57,322 nt of DNA from Phycisphaerae bacterium (lineage in GTDB: Bacteria; Planctomycetota; Phycisphaerae; SM23-33). Below are positions 34,179 through 41,959 of the stretch, in pieces. The DNA lies in assembly GCA_003551645.1 (NCBI GenBank), contig PUND01000043.1, forward strand, positions 1 through 57,322, read 5' to 3'. Every line of letters begins with the position of its first letter. Within the stretch, counting starts at the first letter, position 1. A program made the position numbers and the translations under genes. Below the pieces are notes generated by a model. It saw nothing but the letters and a program-made list of their open reading frames with translations, made no database searches and was not told the origin of the DNA.

Positions 34179-34353
34179 AGCCGCTCTCCCGCCCCCCGGC
34201 TGAACCAAATCGGCCATCCCTGCCACGAAACCCGCAACACCAACCAGGCCCGCGAAAATGCCCGAGCCATGCTCATCAGCCGCGCACCGCGAAAGACCGA
34301 ACGCCCGGCTTCACGGCCGCCCGGTCGGCTGCGTCCATTACGGAAACGAGTAA

Positions 34354-34382
34354 ATTTTAGCGTCATATATGTATAACGGCAA
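34354..34382 (-). promoter_or_regulatory. Sigma70-type promoter for the repressor
   Basis: On the minus strand TTGCCG (34377-34382), 17-base spacer, TAAAAT (34354-34359). The spacer includes the palindrome CATATATG (34364-34371). Confidence 0.6.
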
Positions 34383-34404
34383 GAAAAATATCCGACTTTT
34401 TTAC

Positions 34405-34414
34405 TGTCCAGACA
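34405..34414. promoter_or_regulatory. Dyad between the divergent promoters
   Basis: TGTC-CA-GACA, a 4-2-4 palindrome between the repressor promoter and the packaging-operon promoter. Candidate repressor site. Confidence 0.45.
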
Positions 34415-34432
34415 ATTTTTTCTGATAATAGC

Positions 34433-34460
34433 TTGACTGCGCCTGTTGTCTTGTTATAAT
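34433..34460 (+). promoter_or_regulatory. Sigma70-type promoter for the packaging operon
   Basis: TTGACT (34433-34438), 16-base spacer, perfect TATAAT (34455-34460). The local AT-richness contrasts with the GC-rich surroundings. Confidence 0.75.
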
Positions 34461-34470
34461 ATACAAAGGC

Positions 34471-34486
34471 CTAGTAGCATAACTAG
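34471..34486. promoter_or_regulatory. Candidate operator at the transcription start
   Basis: CTAGT-AGCATA-ACTAG, a perfect 5-base inverted repeat beginning 10 bases after the -10 box, where a bound repressor would block initiation. Candidate site for the S24 repressor. Confidence 0.5.
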
Positions 34487-34658
34487 TGAACAGGCGAAGC
34501 GATTACAACAGCCGGGCGCAAGCATTCGACACCCAGGGCGATGCGTCGATAGAACCAGGAATAAGGGCTTAAAATTAAATGACTTAGAAAACTACCAAAC
34601 AAAGCCGACACACCGGGATTAACCACCAGACCAGCTCAAACACGAAACGAGGGACGCC

Positions 34659-35093
34659 ATGCCGCTGTCTTTGCGTGAGAACATCTGCCGGCACCAGGAA
34701 TTACCAGACGACCAGGAGGTGATTCGAGGTCGTATCGAGCTTTTGGACAGTCCCGACAGGGATTTGCTCGAGGCGATCCTCATACAGGGCCAATCGGCCG
34801 CATCGCTGGCCAGGATCATGGGCGTCCGTCCGCGGACGCTCCGCGAGCGGGTCCGCCGCCTCACCCACCGGCTGAGCAGCCGACGGTTCCTCGATGCGGC
34901 AAGGTCGCTGAGTTACCTGTCCGCGGAGGATGCGGAGCTGGCCCGCATGCACTTCTGCCAGGGCCTCAGCCAGAGGGAACTCGCCCGGCGGCTGGGCACG
35001 AGCACGCATGCCCTTCGCCGTCGGCTGGACCGCATCGATGCCGAGATAACCGCCATCCGCCGGCTCCACCGCAGCCGGTCGCCGCGCCACTGA
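34659..35093 (+). CDS. Double helix-turn-helix protein of the packaging operon
   Basis: Protein of 144 residues with GAGGGACG before the ATG. Two HTH-like repeats are visible: SAASLARIMGVRPRTLRERV RRLTHRL (residues about 47-72) and SQRELARRLGTSTHALRRRL DRI (about 105-128), both like sigma70 region 4. There is no region 2, so it is not a full sigma factor. It precedes the ABC-GNAT and terminase genes, so it could be an operon regulator, or a DNA-recognising small terminase substitute. Both are inferences. A long leader (about 190 bases) separates it from the promoter. Confidence 0.7.
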   Translation: MPLSLRENICRHQELPDDQEVIRGRIELLDSPDRDLLEAILIQGQSAASLARIMGVRPRTLRERVRRLTHRLSSRRFLDAARSLSYLSAEDAELARMHFCQGLSQRELARRLGTSTHALRRRLDRIDAEITAIRRLHRSRSPRH

Positions 35094-35146
35094 GCCGTCC
35101 CTCGCCCTGACGCCCCTTCGCCGCCAGCCCACGGGGAAGCCGCCAA

Positions 35147-36385
35147 ATGCCCGCCACAAGACCCGCCGGCTGTTTCCGTCGGCGCACCACCATCAGCATT
35201 TCGTTCAGCCGCCCCGCCGCCCGAGGCCGGGACGCGTCGAGAGTCGCCCGCCTGTTCGGCATCTCCGCCGGCCGGGACCGGATATGGGACGAACTGACCG
35301 TTGAACTCGCCGCCGGCGAGATCGTCGCCGTCGTCGCTCCCAGTGGGGCCGGCAAGAGCGTGCTGCTGAGGCGCATCGCCCGCCGGGTCCCCGGCACCGT
35401 GGTACTGGATGCTGTCGGGCCGGCGATCACCGGTCTGCCGGCGATCGAATACGTCGGCGAGGGCCCTTTCCGGAGGCGGCTTGATCTTCTCAGCCGCTGC
35501 GGGCTTGCCGACGCGGCCGCGATTGTACGCCCGGCTGCCCGGCTCTCCGGCGGACAGCAGTGGCGGCTGGCCCTTGCCGCGGCTCTGAACGCCGCAACCC
35601 GAACGGCCGAACCCCGGCTGGTGATAGCCGACGAGTTCGGCTCCGGCCTGGACGCCATCACCGCGACGGTCCTGGCCCGGCAGGTTCGCTCGCTGATACG
35701 GCCACGGCGGCCGGATGCGCCGGCGATGCTGCTGGCGACGCCGCGGGCGGAGCTGCTGCCCTGGCTCCGGCCGGACCGCACCATCGTCAAGACGCCCGGA
35801 GAGCCGGCTGGCGTGTTGACGCGGTGGCGCAGGCCCACGGGGCGGCGCCGGCCTCCCTGGGGCGGATTCCGGCTTATGCCCGGCCGGATAGCCGACTACG
35901 ACGCCCTTTCCAGCTGGCATTACCTCACCTGCCGGCCCGCCGCGCATAAGAGGGTCTGGGTCGTTCGCACATCGCGCCGCCCGCCGGGGGCGCCCGCGAC
36001 AGCCGGCGTACTGGTGGTCTCACCGCCGTCGATGCGCTGCCGCGGACGCAACCAGGCGACACGGCGGCGGTACCTCGGTCCGGACCACCGCCGGTCGCTT
36101 GCGCTTCTGAACGCCGAAATCGAGTGCATATCGCGTGTGGTGGTGCACCCGATGTATCGCGGCTGCGGGCTGGCGACCGCACTGGTCCGTCACTCGGTGG
36201 CCACGGCCGAAACGCCGCTTGTCGAGGCCCTGGCGGTTATGGGCGGCGTGCATCCGCTCTTTGAGGCCGCGGGGATGAGCCGCATCGGCCGCTTCGCCGG
36301 CACGCGAGAGTACCACTACTTCCTGGCCCGCCGTCGGCCGGCGGTTCCGTCGGCCAGGCAAACGGAGATCCTGCTGAATGACTGA
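35147..36385 (+). CDS. ABC ATPase fused to GNAT acetyltransferase domain (COG2401 architecture)
   Basis: Protein of 412 residues. The ABC ATPase half has Walker A APSGAGKS (64-71), the signature RLSGGQQWRLALA (132-144) and Walker B RLVIADEFGSGLDA. The C-terminal half has the GNAT acetyl-CoA motif RVVVHPMYRGCGLATALVRH. There are no membrane segments, so it is not a transporter subunit. The combination of an ABC-type ATPase with a predicted acetyltransferase is known as COG2401. Its stop overlaps the terminase start by 8 bases, indicating coupled expression. Function unknown; a DNA-processing or packaging accessory role is inferred from the neighbour. Confidence 0.82.
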   Translation: MPATRPAGCFRRRTTISISFSRPAARGRDASRVARLFGISAGRDRIWDELTVELAAGEIVAVVAPSGAGKSVLLRRIARRVPGTVVLDAVGPAITGLPAIEYVGEGPFRRRLDLLSRCGLADAAAIVRPAARLSGGQQWRLALAAALNAATRTAEPRLVIADEFGSGLDAITATVLARQVRSLIRPRRPDAPAMLLATPRAELLPWLRPDRTIVKTPGEPAGVLTRWRRPTGRRRPPWGGFRLMPGRIADYDALSSWHYLTCRPAAHKRVWVVRTSRRPPGAPATAGVLVVSPPSMRCRGRNQATRRRYLGPDHRRSLALLNAEIECISRVVVHPMYRGCGLATALVRHSVATAETPLVEALAVMGGVHPLFEAAGMSRIGRFAGTREYHYFLARRRPAVPSARQTEILLND

Positions 36386-37898
36386 CACACCCAACGCCCG
36401 CCTTCGGCGAAGAAAACCCACAAGTCGCAAGACCGCCGGCCCAGCCGAGCCGAAAGACCGGCCGGCCGCGCCGCCGAAGCCGCGGACACCGCATCAGCTC
36501 GCCCGACTGGTCCGCGACGCCTTCGGGCTGAACGTCCCGCCCGGTCCGTGCTGCGACCATCACAACTCGCCGCTGGATTACCTGGTGGCGAGCTTCTTCG
36601 GCGAGCGCGATTTGCTGGTCTGGGCCAACCGCGGCGGCGGCAAGACCATGATGGCGGCCGTGGCGACGCTGCTGGACGCGATATATCACGGGCCGGTCCA
36701 CATCCGCGTTATCGGCGGCAGCTTCGATCAGTCCGACCGGCTGGCCGAGCACATCCGCGAACTGCTGGAGCACAGACCAGACCTGCTCGCCAAACCGCCC
36801 ACCCGCGACCGCGTGCGGCTTGTCGGCGGTTCGGAAATCCGCATGCTGCCGCAGTCGGAACGGGCGGTCCGCGGCCAGCACGTCCAGAAGATACGCTGCG
36901 ACGAGGTGGAGCTTTTCGACGAGCGCGTCTGGCGGGCCGTCCAGTTCGCCACGCGGTCCACCGCGTCGGCTCGCGGGTCCATCGAGGTGCTCTCAACGCT
37001 CCACCGCAGCGGCGGGCTGATGCATCGGCTGGTAAGCGACGCCGAGCGGCTGGCCTCCCCCCTGCCGGCCGACGGCGCCGGCGGCAAGCCCGGCTATGCA
37101 CTGATACACTGGTGCCTGTGGGACGTTATCGAGCCGTGCCCCGCCTGGCGCGACTGCAACGGCTGTCCGCTGGCCGACGACTGCCGGGGCGTCGCCCGCA
37201 ACGGCAAGGGGTTCTTCCGAATCGACGACGCCATCGCCATAAAGGCCCGCTCCAGCCGCGCCGCATGGGACGCCGAGATGCTCTGCAAGGGGCCGCACCG
37301 CGACTGGCTGGTGTTCCCGGAGTTCGACGTGGCCCGCCACATCCGCCATGCGGAATACTGCCCGGACTGGCCGATGTACCGGGCGATCGACTTCGGCTAC
37401 CGCAGCCCGCTGGTGTGTTTGTGGATACAGGTAACGCCCGCCGGCACTGTGCACGTGATAGACGAGTACGTCCGCCGCCGCCTGCCCCTGACAGCACACG
37501 CCGAGGAGATACTCCGCCGCGACCCTCCGGCGGCGAAGACGGCCATGACCTACGTGGACCCGGCCGGCCGGCAGAAAGAGGCCACCAGCGGCGCCGCCTG
37601 CACCGAGCTTCTCCGGGCCGCGGGCATCCCCAGCACCTGCCGGGCCAGCACCATCGCGGAGGGGCTGGAGCTTATCCGCTCCGCACTGGCCCCGGCGTGC
37701 GGAGAGCCGTCGCTGGTTATCGACCGGCGGTGCGGGCGGCTTATCGACGCCTTCCACAGCTACCACTACCCGCCCGGCGGCGACGCCCGGTCCGAACAGC
37801 CCGCCAAGGACGGCCCGGACCACCTCATCGACGCGCTGCGGTATTTCTTCGTCAACCGGATGCGGCCGAAAGTTGCCGTCCGCCGGGGCAGGTATTAG
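36378..37898 (+). CDS. Phage terminase large subunit
   Basis: Protein of 506 residues, the packaging motor and DNA-cutting enzyme. ATPase: Walker A NRGGGKT (84-90), Walker B with Glu in KIRCDEVELFD (about 171-181), then the coupling region STLHR. A Cys-rich insertion CPAWRDCNGCPLADDCRG (about 254-270) could bind zinc. RNase H-like nuclease: AIDFGYRSP, TYVDPAGR and DHLIDALRYF provide the acidic residues. All key residues look intact. No small terminase is recognisable. It lies about 19 kb from the portal gene, though normally adjacent. Confidence 0.9.
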   Translation: MTDTPNARLRRRKPTSRKTAGPAEPKDRPAAPPKPRTPHQLARLVRDAFGLNVPPGPCCDHHNSPLDYLVASFFGERDLLVWANRGGGKTMMAAVATLLDAIYHGPVHIRVIGGSFDQSDRLAEHIRELLEHRPDLLAKPPTRDRVRLVGGSEIRMLPQSERAVRGQHVQKIRCDEVELFDERVWRAVQFATRSTASARGSIEVLSTLHRSGGLMHRLVSDAERLASPLPADGAGGKPGYALIHWCLWDVIEPCPAWRDCNGCPLADDCRGVARNGKGFFRIDDAIAIKARSSRAAWDAEMLCKGPHRDWLVFPEFDVARHIRHAEYCPDWPMYRAIDFGYRSPLVCLWIQVTPAGTVHVIDEYVRRRLPLTAHAEEILRRDPPAAKTAMTYVDPAGRQKEATSGAACTELLRAAGIPSTCRASTIAEGLELIRSALAPACGEPSLVIDRRCGRLIDAFHSYHYPPGGDARSEQPAKDGPDHLIDALRYFFVNRMRPKVAVRRGRY

Positions 37899-37910
37899 AC
37901 TGACCCTGTC

Positions 37911-38816
37911 ATGTCGGTAAAGGTCTATCTCAACGGGCGGCTGGTTCCGCGGGCCGAGGCGAGCGTATCGGCGTTCGACGCCGGTCTGCTGCACGGGGCG
38001 TCGGCGTTCACGACCATGCTGGCGCGTGCGGGCAGTGTCTTCCGGCTGGAAAGGCACCTGGGGCGACTGATGCACACAGTGAGCGTGCTGGATTTGCGGA
38101 CCGACGCAACGGCCGACGAACTCCGGCAGGCGGTTTACGACGTGCTGACCGCCAACGGCCTTTGCGACGCCCGCGTGCGCGTTACGCTGACCCCCGGACC
38201 TGTCGGGCGGATGGACGAGGAAGGCGAGGACAACGCCCCGCCGACCAAGCTGGTAACGGCCGAGCCGCTGCCGGAATATCCGCGTCAGTGGTATGACAAC
38301 GGCATCGCCGTGGTCATCGCGCCGTTCAAGCAGCTCGCCGGCGACCCGTCCTTCGGCTTCAAGACCGGCTGCTATCTGCCGCGCGTCCTGGCTCGGAAGG
38401 AGGCCGCCGCGAAGGGCTTCGACGAGGCGCTGTGGTTCACCACCGAGAACCTTCTGGCAGAGGCGTGTTTCTGCAACGTCTTTCTGGTCCGCGAGGGCGA
38501 GGTACGAACCCCGCCTGTGGGCACGCCGGCCCTGCCGGGGGTGGTGCGGGAGGCGGTTATCGAGCTTTGCGACCGGCTGGACCTGCCCTGCGACGCCGAA
38601 GCGCCCCTTACCATAGACGATGTACTGTCGGCCGAGGAGATGTTCCTGACCAGTTCCACCGCGGGCATCCGGCCGGTTGTGCGCCTGGAGCGGCATACCG
38701 TGGGCGAGGGCGAACCCGGCCCGGTGACGCGCAAACTGATGGACGAATACGAGCAACTGCTGAGAGTCGAGTGCGGACCAAGAGGCACACACGACGACGG
38801 GTCGGGTCATACTTGA
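37911..38816 (+). CDS. Aminotransferase class IV (BCAT/ADC-lyase type)
   Basis: Protein of 301 residues, PLP fold type IV. N-terminus VYLNGRLVPRAEASVSAFDA GLLHGASAF is typical, and the PLP Lys is in FGFKTGCYLPRVLARKEA. TTENLLAEACFCNVF matches the cofactor-phosphate region of the family (usually E-x-S-x-x-N), with Ser replaced by Ala/Cys. The family includes branched-chain aminotransferase, D-amino acid aminotransferase and aminodeoxychorismate lyase; I cannot decide between them. It starts 12 bases after the terminase stop, oddly close for a host gene, though the next genes are plainly host. Confidence 0.85.
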   Translation: MSVKVYLNGRLVPRAEASVSAFDAGLLHGASAFTTMLARAGSVFRLERHLGRLMHTVSVLDLRTDATADELRQAVYDVLTANGLCDARVRVTLTPGPVGRMDEEGEDNAPPTKLVTAEPLPEYPRQWYDNGIAVVIAPFKQLAGDPSFGFKTGCYLPRVLARKEAAAKGFDEALWFTTENLLAEACFCNVFLVREGEVRTPPVGTPALPGVVREAVIELCDRLDLPCDAEAPLTIDDVLSAEEMFLTSSTAGIRPVVRLERHTVGEGEPGPVTRKLMDEYEQLLRVECGPRGTHDDGSGHT

Positions 38817-38875
38817 GCTTTATGCCTGGTCGAGTGTGGTTGGGCTTCGCCGCGCTTCGCGAAGTGAAGCTCAAG
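38812..38875. repeat. Inverted-repeat element overlapping the aminotransferase stop
   Basis: CTTGAGCTT (38812-38820) and AAGCTCAAG (38867-38875) form a perfect 9-base stem with an inner palindrome CTTCGCGAAG. The stop codon TGA at 38814-38816 lies inside the left arm. Not followed by a T tract; looks like a REP-type element. Confidence 0.6.
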
Positions 38876-38936
38876 CCACGGCCACGGCGCACGGCCGCGA
38901 CAGTCGGCGCACAGACAAGCGAAATCGAGGTGCGAT

Positions 38937-40043
38937 ATGAAAGTACGGGACATCGTAGAGGTACTGGAACACATCGCTCCGCCTGAGCTGGCGGCCGAGT
39001 GGGACAACGTGGGCCTGCTTATCGGCGACGACGACGCCGACGTACGCAAGCTGATGCTGACCATCGACCTGACGCCGGAGGTCCTGACCGAGGCCGGCCG
39101 GGGCCAGGCCGATATGGTGATGGCGTACCACCCGCTTATCTTCAGGCCGCTGGCGCGGTTGACGGCGTCCGATGCCCCCGTCGCCTACGCCGCGACGCGG
39201 CGCGGGCTGGCGGTTTACTCGATGCACACCGCGCTGGACGCCGCCGACGGCGGTACCAACGATGTGCTGGCGGAGGTGCTCGGGCTTCGCGACACCCGCC
39301 CCCTGGAGCCGGTCGCCGGCGATGACGAGTGCAAGATCGTCTCCTTCGTGCCGAGCGAAGACCTCTCGCGTGTCGCGGAGGCGGCCTTCGAGGCCGGCGC
39401 CGGGCGCGTGGGAGACTATTCCGAGTGCGCGTTCTTCTGTCACGGCGTCGGTTCGTTCCGCGGCGGGGAGGGTTCGCATCCGACCGTCGGTCAGCCGGGC
39501 AGACACGAGGCGGCCGAGGAACTCCGGTTCGAGACGGTCGCGCCTCGCTCGCTCGCCCGGGGGGTGGTCTCGGCCGTCAGGGACGCCCACCCATACGAGG
39601 AGCCGGTGGTGGATGTTTATCCGCTGGTCGCCGGCGCGGCCGTCGCCGGGATGGGGCGCATCGGAAAGCTGGATCGCCCGGTAACGGCCGGGACGCTGAT
39701 AAACCGCGTCAAGAAGGCGCTGGGGCTGAAGCGGATGCTGGTCGCGGGCCGGCCCGCCGGCGATGGGCAGCCGAAGATCGAAACCGCCGCCTGTTGCGCC
39801 GGCTCGTGCGGGTCGCTGTTCAAAGCGGCCTCGGCGGCCGGCGCCGGGTTCTACCTCACCGGCGAGATGCGCCACCACGATGCGCTGGCGGCCGCACAGG
39901 CAGGCATGACCGTCGTCTGCACAGGGCACTCCAACTCCGAACGGATCGCGCTTTGCCGACTTGCCGAGCGGCTCGGCGCCGAGATGCCGAAGCTAAATGT
40001 CGCGGTTTCAAAACAGGACCGGGACCCGTTCGATGTGGTTTAA
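38937..40043 (+). CDS. Nif3-like dinuclear metal protein (YqfO type)
   Basis: Protein of 368 residues. The Nif3 halves are EWDNVGLLIGDDDADV, AYHPLIFRPLARL and SMHTALDAADGGTNDVLAEV at the N-side, and the closing GEMRHHDALAAAQAGM TVVCTGHSNSER. Between them sits an inserted domain (CKIVSFVPSEDLSRVAEAAF to AHPYEEPVVDVYPL), as in the longer YqfO-type members. It binds two metal ions through His/Asp/Glu. Often annotated as GTP cyclohydrolase I type 2, but the biochemical role is unsettled. GAGGTGCG precedes the ATG. Confidence 0.9.
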   Translation: MKVRDIVEVLEHIAPPELAAEWDNVGLLIGDDDADVRKLMLTIDLTPEVLTEAGRGQADMVMAYHPLIFRPLARLTASDAPVAYAATRRGLAVYSMHTALDAADGGTNDVLAEVLGLRDTRPLEPVAGDDECKIVSFVPSEDLSRVAEAAFEAGAGRVGDYSECAFFCHGVGSFRGGEGSHPTVGQPGRHEAAEELRFETVAPRSLARGVVSAVRDAHPYEEPVVDVYPLVAGAAVAGMGRIGKLDRPVTAGTLINRVKKALGLKRMLVAGRPAGDGQPKIETAACCAGSCGSLFKAASAAGAGFYLTGEMRHHDALAAAQAGMTVVCTGHSNSERIALCRLAERLGAEMPKLNVAVSKQDRDPFDVV

Positions 40044-40193
40044 CCATCATGGCCGGCCGGTTTGCCGATTGGCGGAATTCGCCGACCCGATACATTGCGT
40101 GAGTCGCCGGGAAAAGGTATGGATTCCATGCCGACGGGCCTGCTTGACGCCCGAGCGGGTCGCGACTGTCACATGAACTGACAGGTTTTCCAA

Positions 40194-40802
40194 ATGATTA
40201 AATACAAATGCGTCGAATGCGGCTCAAAGCTTGAGACTACGAAGGCCCTGGCCGGCCAGCCGGAACGATGTCCCGCGTGCGGGAAGTTGAACACGGTCCC
40301 GGCCGACGAGCGGAACGACACCGGCGGCAGGGACAAGCACAGGGGCAAGCCGGCGGTTCTCGAAACGGGCGAAGCGATGGAGGCCCTGCGGAAGCTGAGG
40401 ACCGACGCCGCCGAAGCCGCGCCGGCCGAGGCATTGCTGGAGTCTCAGGCGCCTGAAACCGAGCCACCGGTCGCAAGGCCCGCCCCGCCACGGCCGGCAA
40501 GCTCCGCCGCCGGGCCGGAGGAACCACGGCGAACGTCGAGACCGCCGGCCCGGACGACCCTCACCGAGACCGCCTGCGGGATAATGGGATGGATAAGTAT
40601 GGTCCTGGGTTTCGCCGCGCCCATAATCTTTATAACCAACGCCTTGCGGGCGGAATCTCAGCGGCCGGTGTGGCAGGCGCTTTTGGTGTTCGTCGGCTGC
40701 ATCGCCTTCGGCGTTGCCGCCGGTGTGTTCTGGTTTGCACTGCAGCAGGCGCTGCGGTACCTGCGAAGAAGCATGAACGCGATTGAGAGATTGCGGGTAT
40801 AG
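40194..40802 (+). CDS. Zinc-ribbon membrane protein
   Basis: Protein of 202 residues. The N-terminal zinc ribbon is KYKCVECGSKLETTKALAGQ PERCPACGKLN (CxxC...CxxC). A Pro/Ala/Glu-rich linker follows (ETEPPVARPAPPRPASSAAG), and two membrane segments end the protein (GWISMVLGFAAPIIFITNAL and ALLVFVGCIAFGVAAGVFWF). This ribbon-linker-membrane layout is common in Planctomycetota proteins of unknown function. The weak ribosome site is AGG about 10 bases upstream. Confidence 0.75.
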   Translation: MIKYKCVECGSKLETTKALAGQPERCPACGKLNTVPADERNDTGGRDKHRGKPAVLETGEAMEALRKLRTDAAEAAPAEALLESQAPETEPPVARPAPPRPASSAAGPEEPRRTSRPPARTTLTETACGIMGWISMVLGFAAPIIFITNALRAESQRPVWQALLVFVGCIAFGVAAGVFWFALQQALRYLRRSMNAIERLRV

Positions 40803-40911
40803 TGTATCCGGCGGGCCGATGTCGGCCGACGACGGACAACGCCGTCTGCCGGGCGGTGGGTACCGACCCGGCATGCAACCGTTTCGATTCTTCAACTTAC
40901 GGAGGCAGACG

Positions 40912-41892
40912 ATGATTACGACCGCGGATGCAGTGAGTGCAAGGGTGTCCCGCCCGGTGGCGGGCGCGGCTGTGGGGATGCTGGCGTCGGTGCTGATAGT
41001 CGCGATCGGCTGCGCGCAGGTCTCGACCGAGCGATATACGCTGAACCCGGATGGCTCCGGCAAGGTCGAAGTCAGAATGGCGCGAGACCTTGAGGGAGGG
41101 GCGCAGATGGACCCCTTCGGCGGAATGGGCACGGACGGTTCGACCGACCAGCGGGCACGGCAGGAGGTCCTGAAGATAGTCCGCGACTCCGAAGGCGTGG
41201 ACGCATGGACGGACGTTTCCCACCGGGTCGAACCGGTGGAGGACAAGAACTACCTGGTCTTCGAGGGCACGGCCTATTTCCCGGACCTGAACGAACTGGA
41301 GCTTACTACCGGTAACGCCGCGCCGGTCAAGCTCGACTGGCAACGTCATGACGACGGCAGCGCGACGCTGACGATAGGCATGGACACCAACGATGAGGCC
41401 GACCAGCGGGAGGACGCCGACGAACAGCCCGATGCCGAGGAAATCGACGACCCACTGATAAAGCGTCTCCAGGAAGCGGAATCCCGCCAGGGCCTGCGGA
41501 TGATGCAGACCATGGTGGAGGGCTTCCGCAGGGAGATGGTCTTCAACCTGCCCGCGGAGGTGGCCGAGGCCAGCGGCATGGAAAGCCACAGCGAGCGTGA
41601 AGTGCGGTTCGTCTTCGACGGCAGGGAGATTGCCGAGGCATTCGAGGAACTGCTGGACAAAGACGTCGAAGACTGGGCCGAAGCGTTCGACGACTTAACG
41701 GTCCAGCAGCTCCGGTCCATGGATGAGGATGTGGTGAACCGGATTGTCGGGGCCAGAATATCGGCACGCGCGGTCATCCGTCCCGACGGAGAGTCGCTGT
41801 TCGACTATCAGGCGGAAGTCGCCGAGGCCAAACAGGCCCAGCGTCGGATCGAAAGAAAGCTGGAGGGCGGCGACGAGCAGGAGGATTTCTGA
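40912..41892 (+). CDS. Exported hypothetical protein, possibly lipoprotein
   Basis: Protein of 326 residues from the ATG at 40912 (ACGGAGGCAG before it); the track start overlaps the previous gene without support. The hydrophobic N-terminus GMLASVLIVAIGCAQVSTER includes a weak lipobox (AIGC). The mature part starts with a repeat-free beta region (YTLNPDGSGKVEVRMARDLE), followed by an acidic loop (ADQREDADEQPDAEEIDD) and a helical end (FEELLDKDVEDWAEAFDDLT). YTLNPDGSGKVEV resembles the start of envelope proteins that report on mechanical or lipid state, but no family is named. Confidence 0.7.
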   Translation: MITTADAVSARVSRPVAGAAVGMLASVLIVAIGCAQVSTERYTLNPDGSGKVEVRMARDLEGGAQMDPFGGMGTDGSTDQRARQEVLKIVRDSEGVDAWTDVSHRVEPVEDKNYLVFEGTAYFPDLNELELTTGNAAPVKLDWQRHDDGSATLTIGMDTNDEADQREDADEQPDAEEIDDPLIKRLQEAESRQGLRMMQTMVEGFRREMVFNLPAEVAEASGMESHSEREVRFVFDGREIAEAFEELLDKDVEDWAEAFDDLTVQQLRSMDEDVVNRIVGARISARAVIRPDGESLFDYQAEVAEAKQAQRRIERKLEGGDEQEDF

Positions 41893-41959
41893 CATACCGG
41901 CCGCCCCACGAACCGCGGCGCCCTTGACGGGGCTGTGAATTGTCGGGCATGCGCCGGAC

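Larger units (their letters stand above)
33375..37898. mobile_element. Phage-type control and packaging module
   Basis: Contains an S24 repressor (minus), a 480-base AT-rich divergent switch region, then HTH protein, ABC-GNAT protein and terminase large subunit (plus). It is bounded by host genes on both sides (CBM48 protein; class IV aminotransferase). There are no integrase, replication or structural genes. The terminase presumably serves the portal and capsid genes about 19 kb to the left. Confidence 0.7.

Noticed and set aside
36548-37903. 451-aa frame overlapping the terminase
   Set aside because: Arg-rich alternative frame of the terminase gene, which has all expected motifs.
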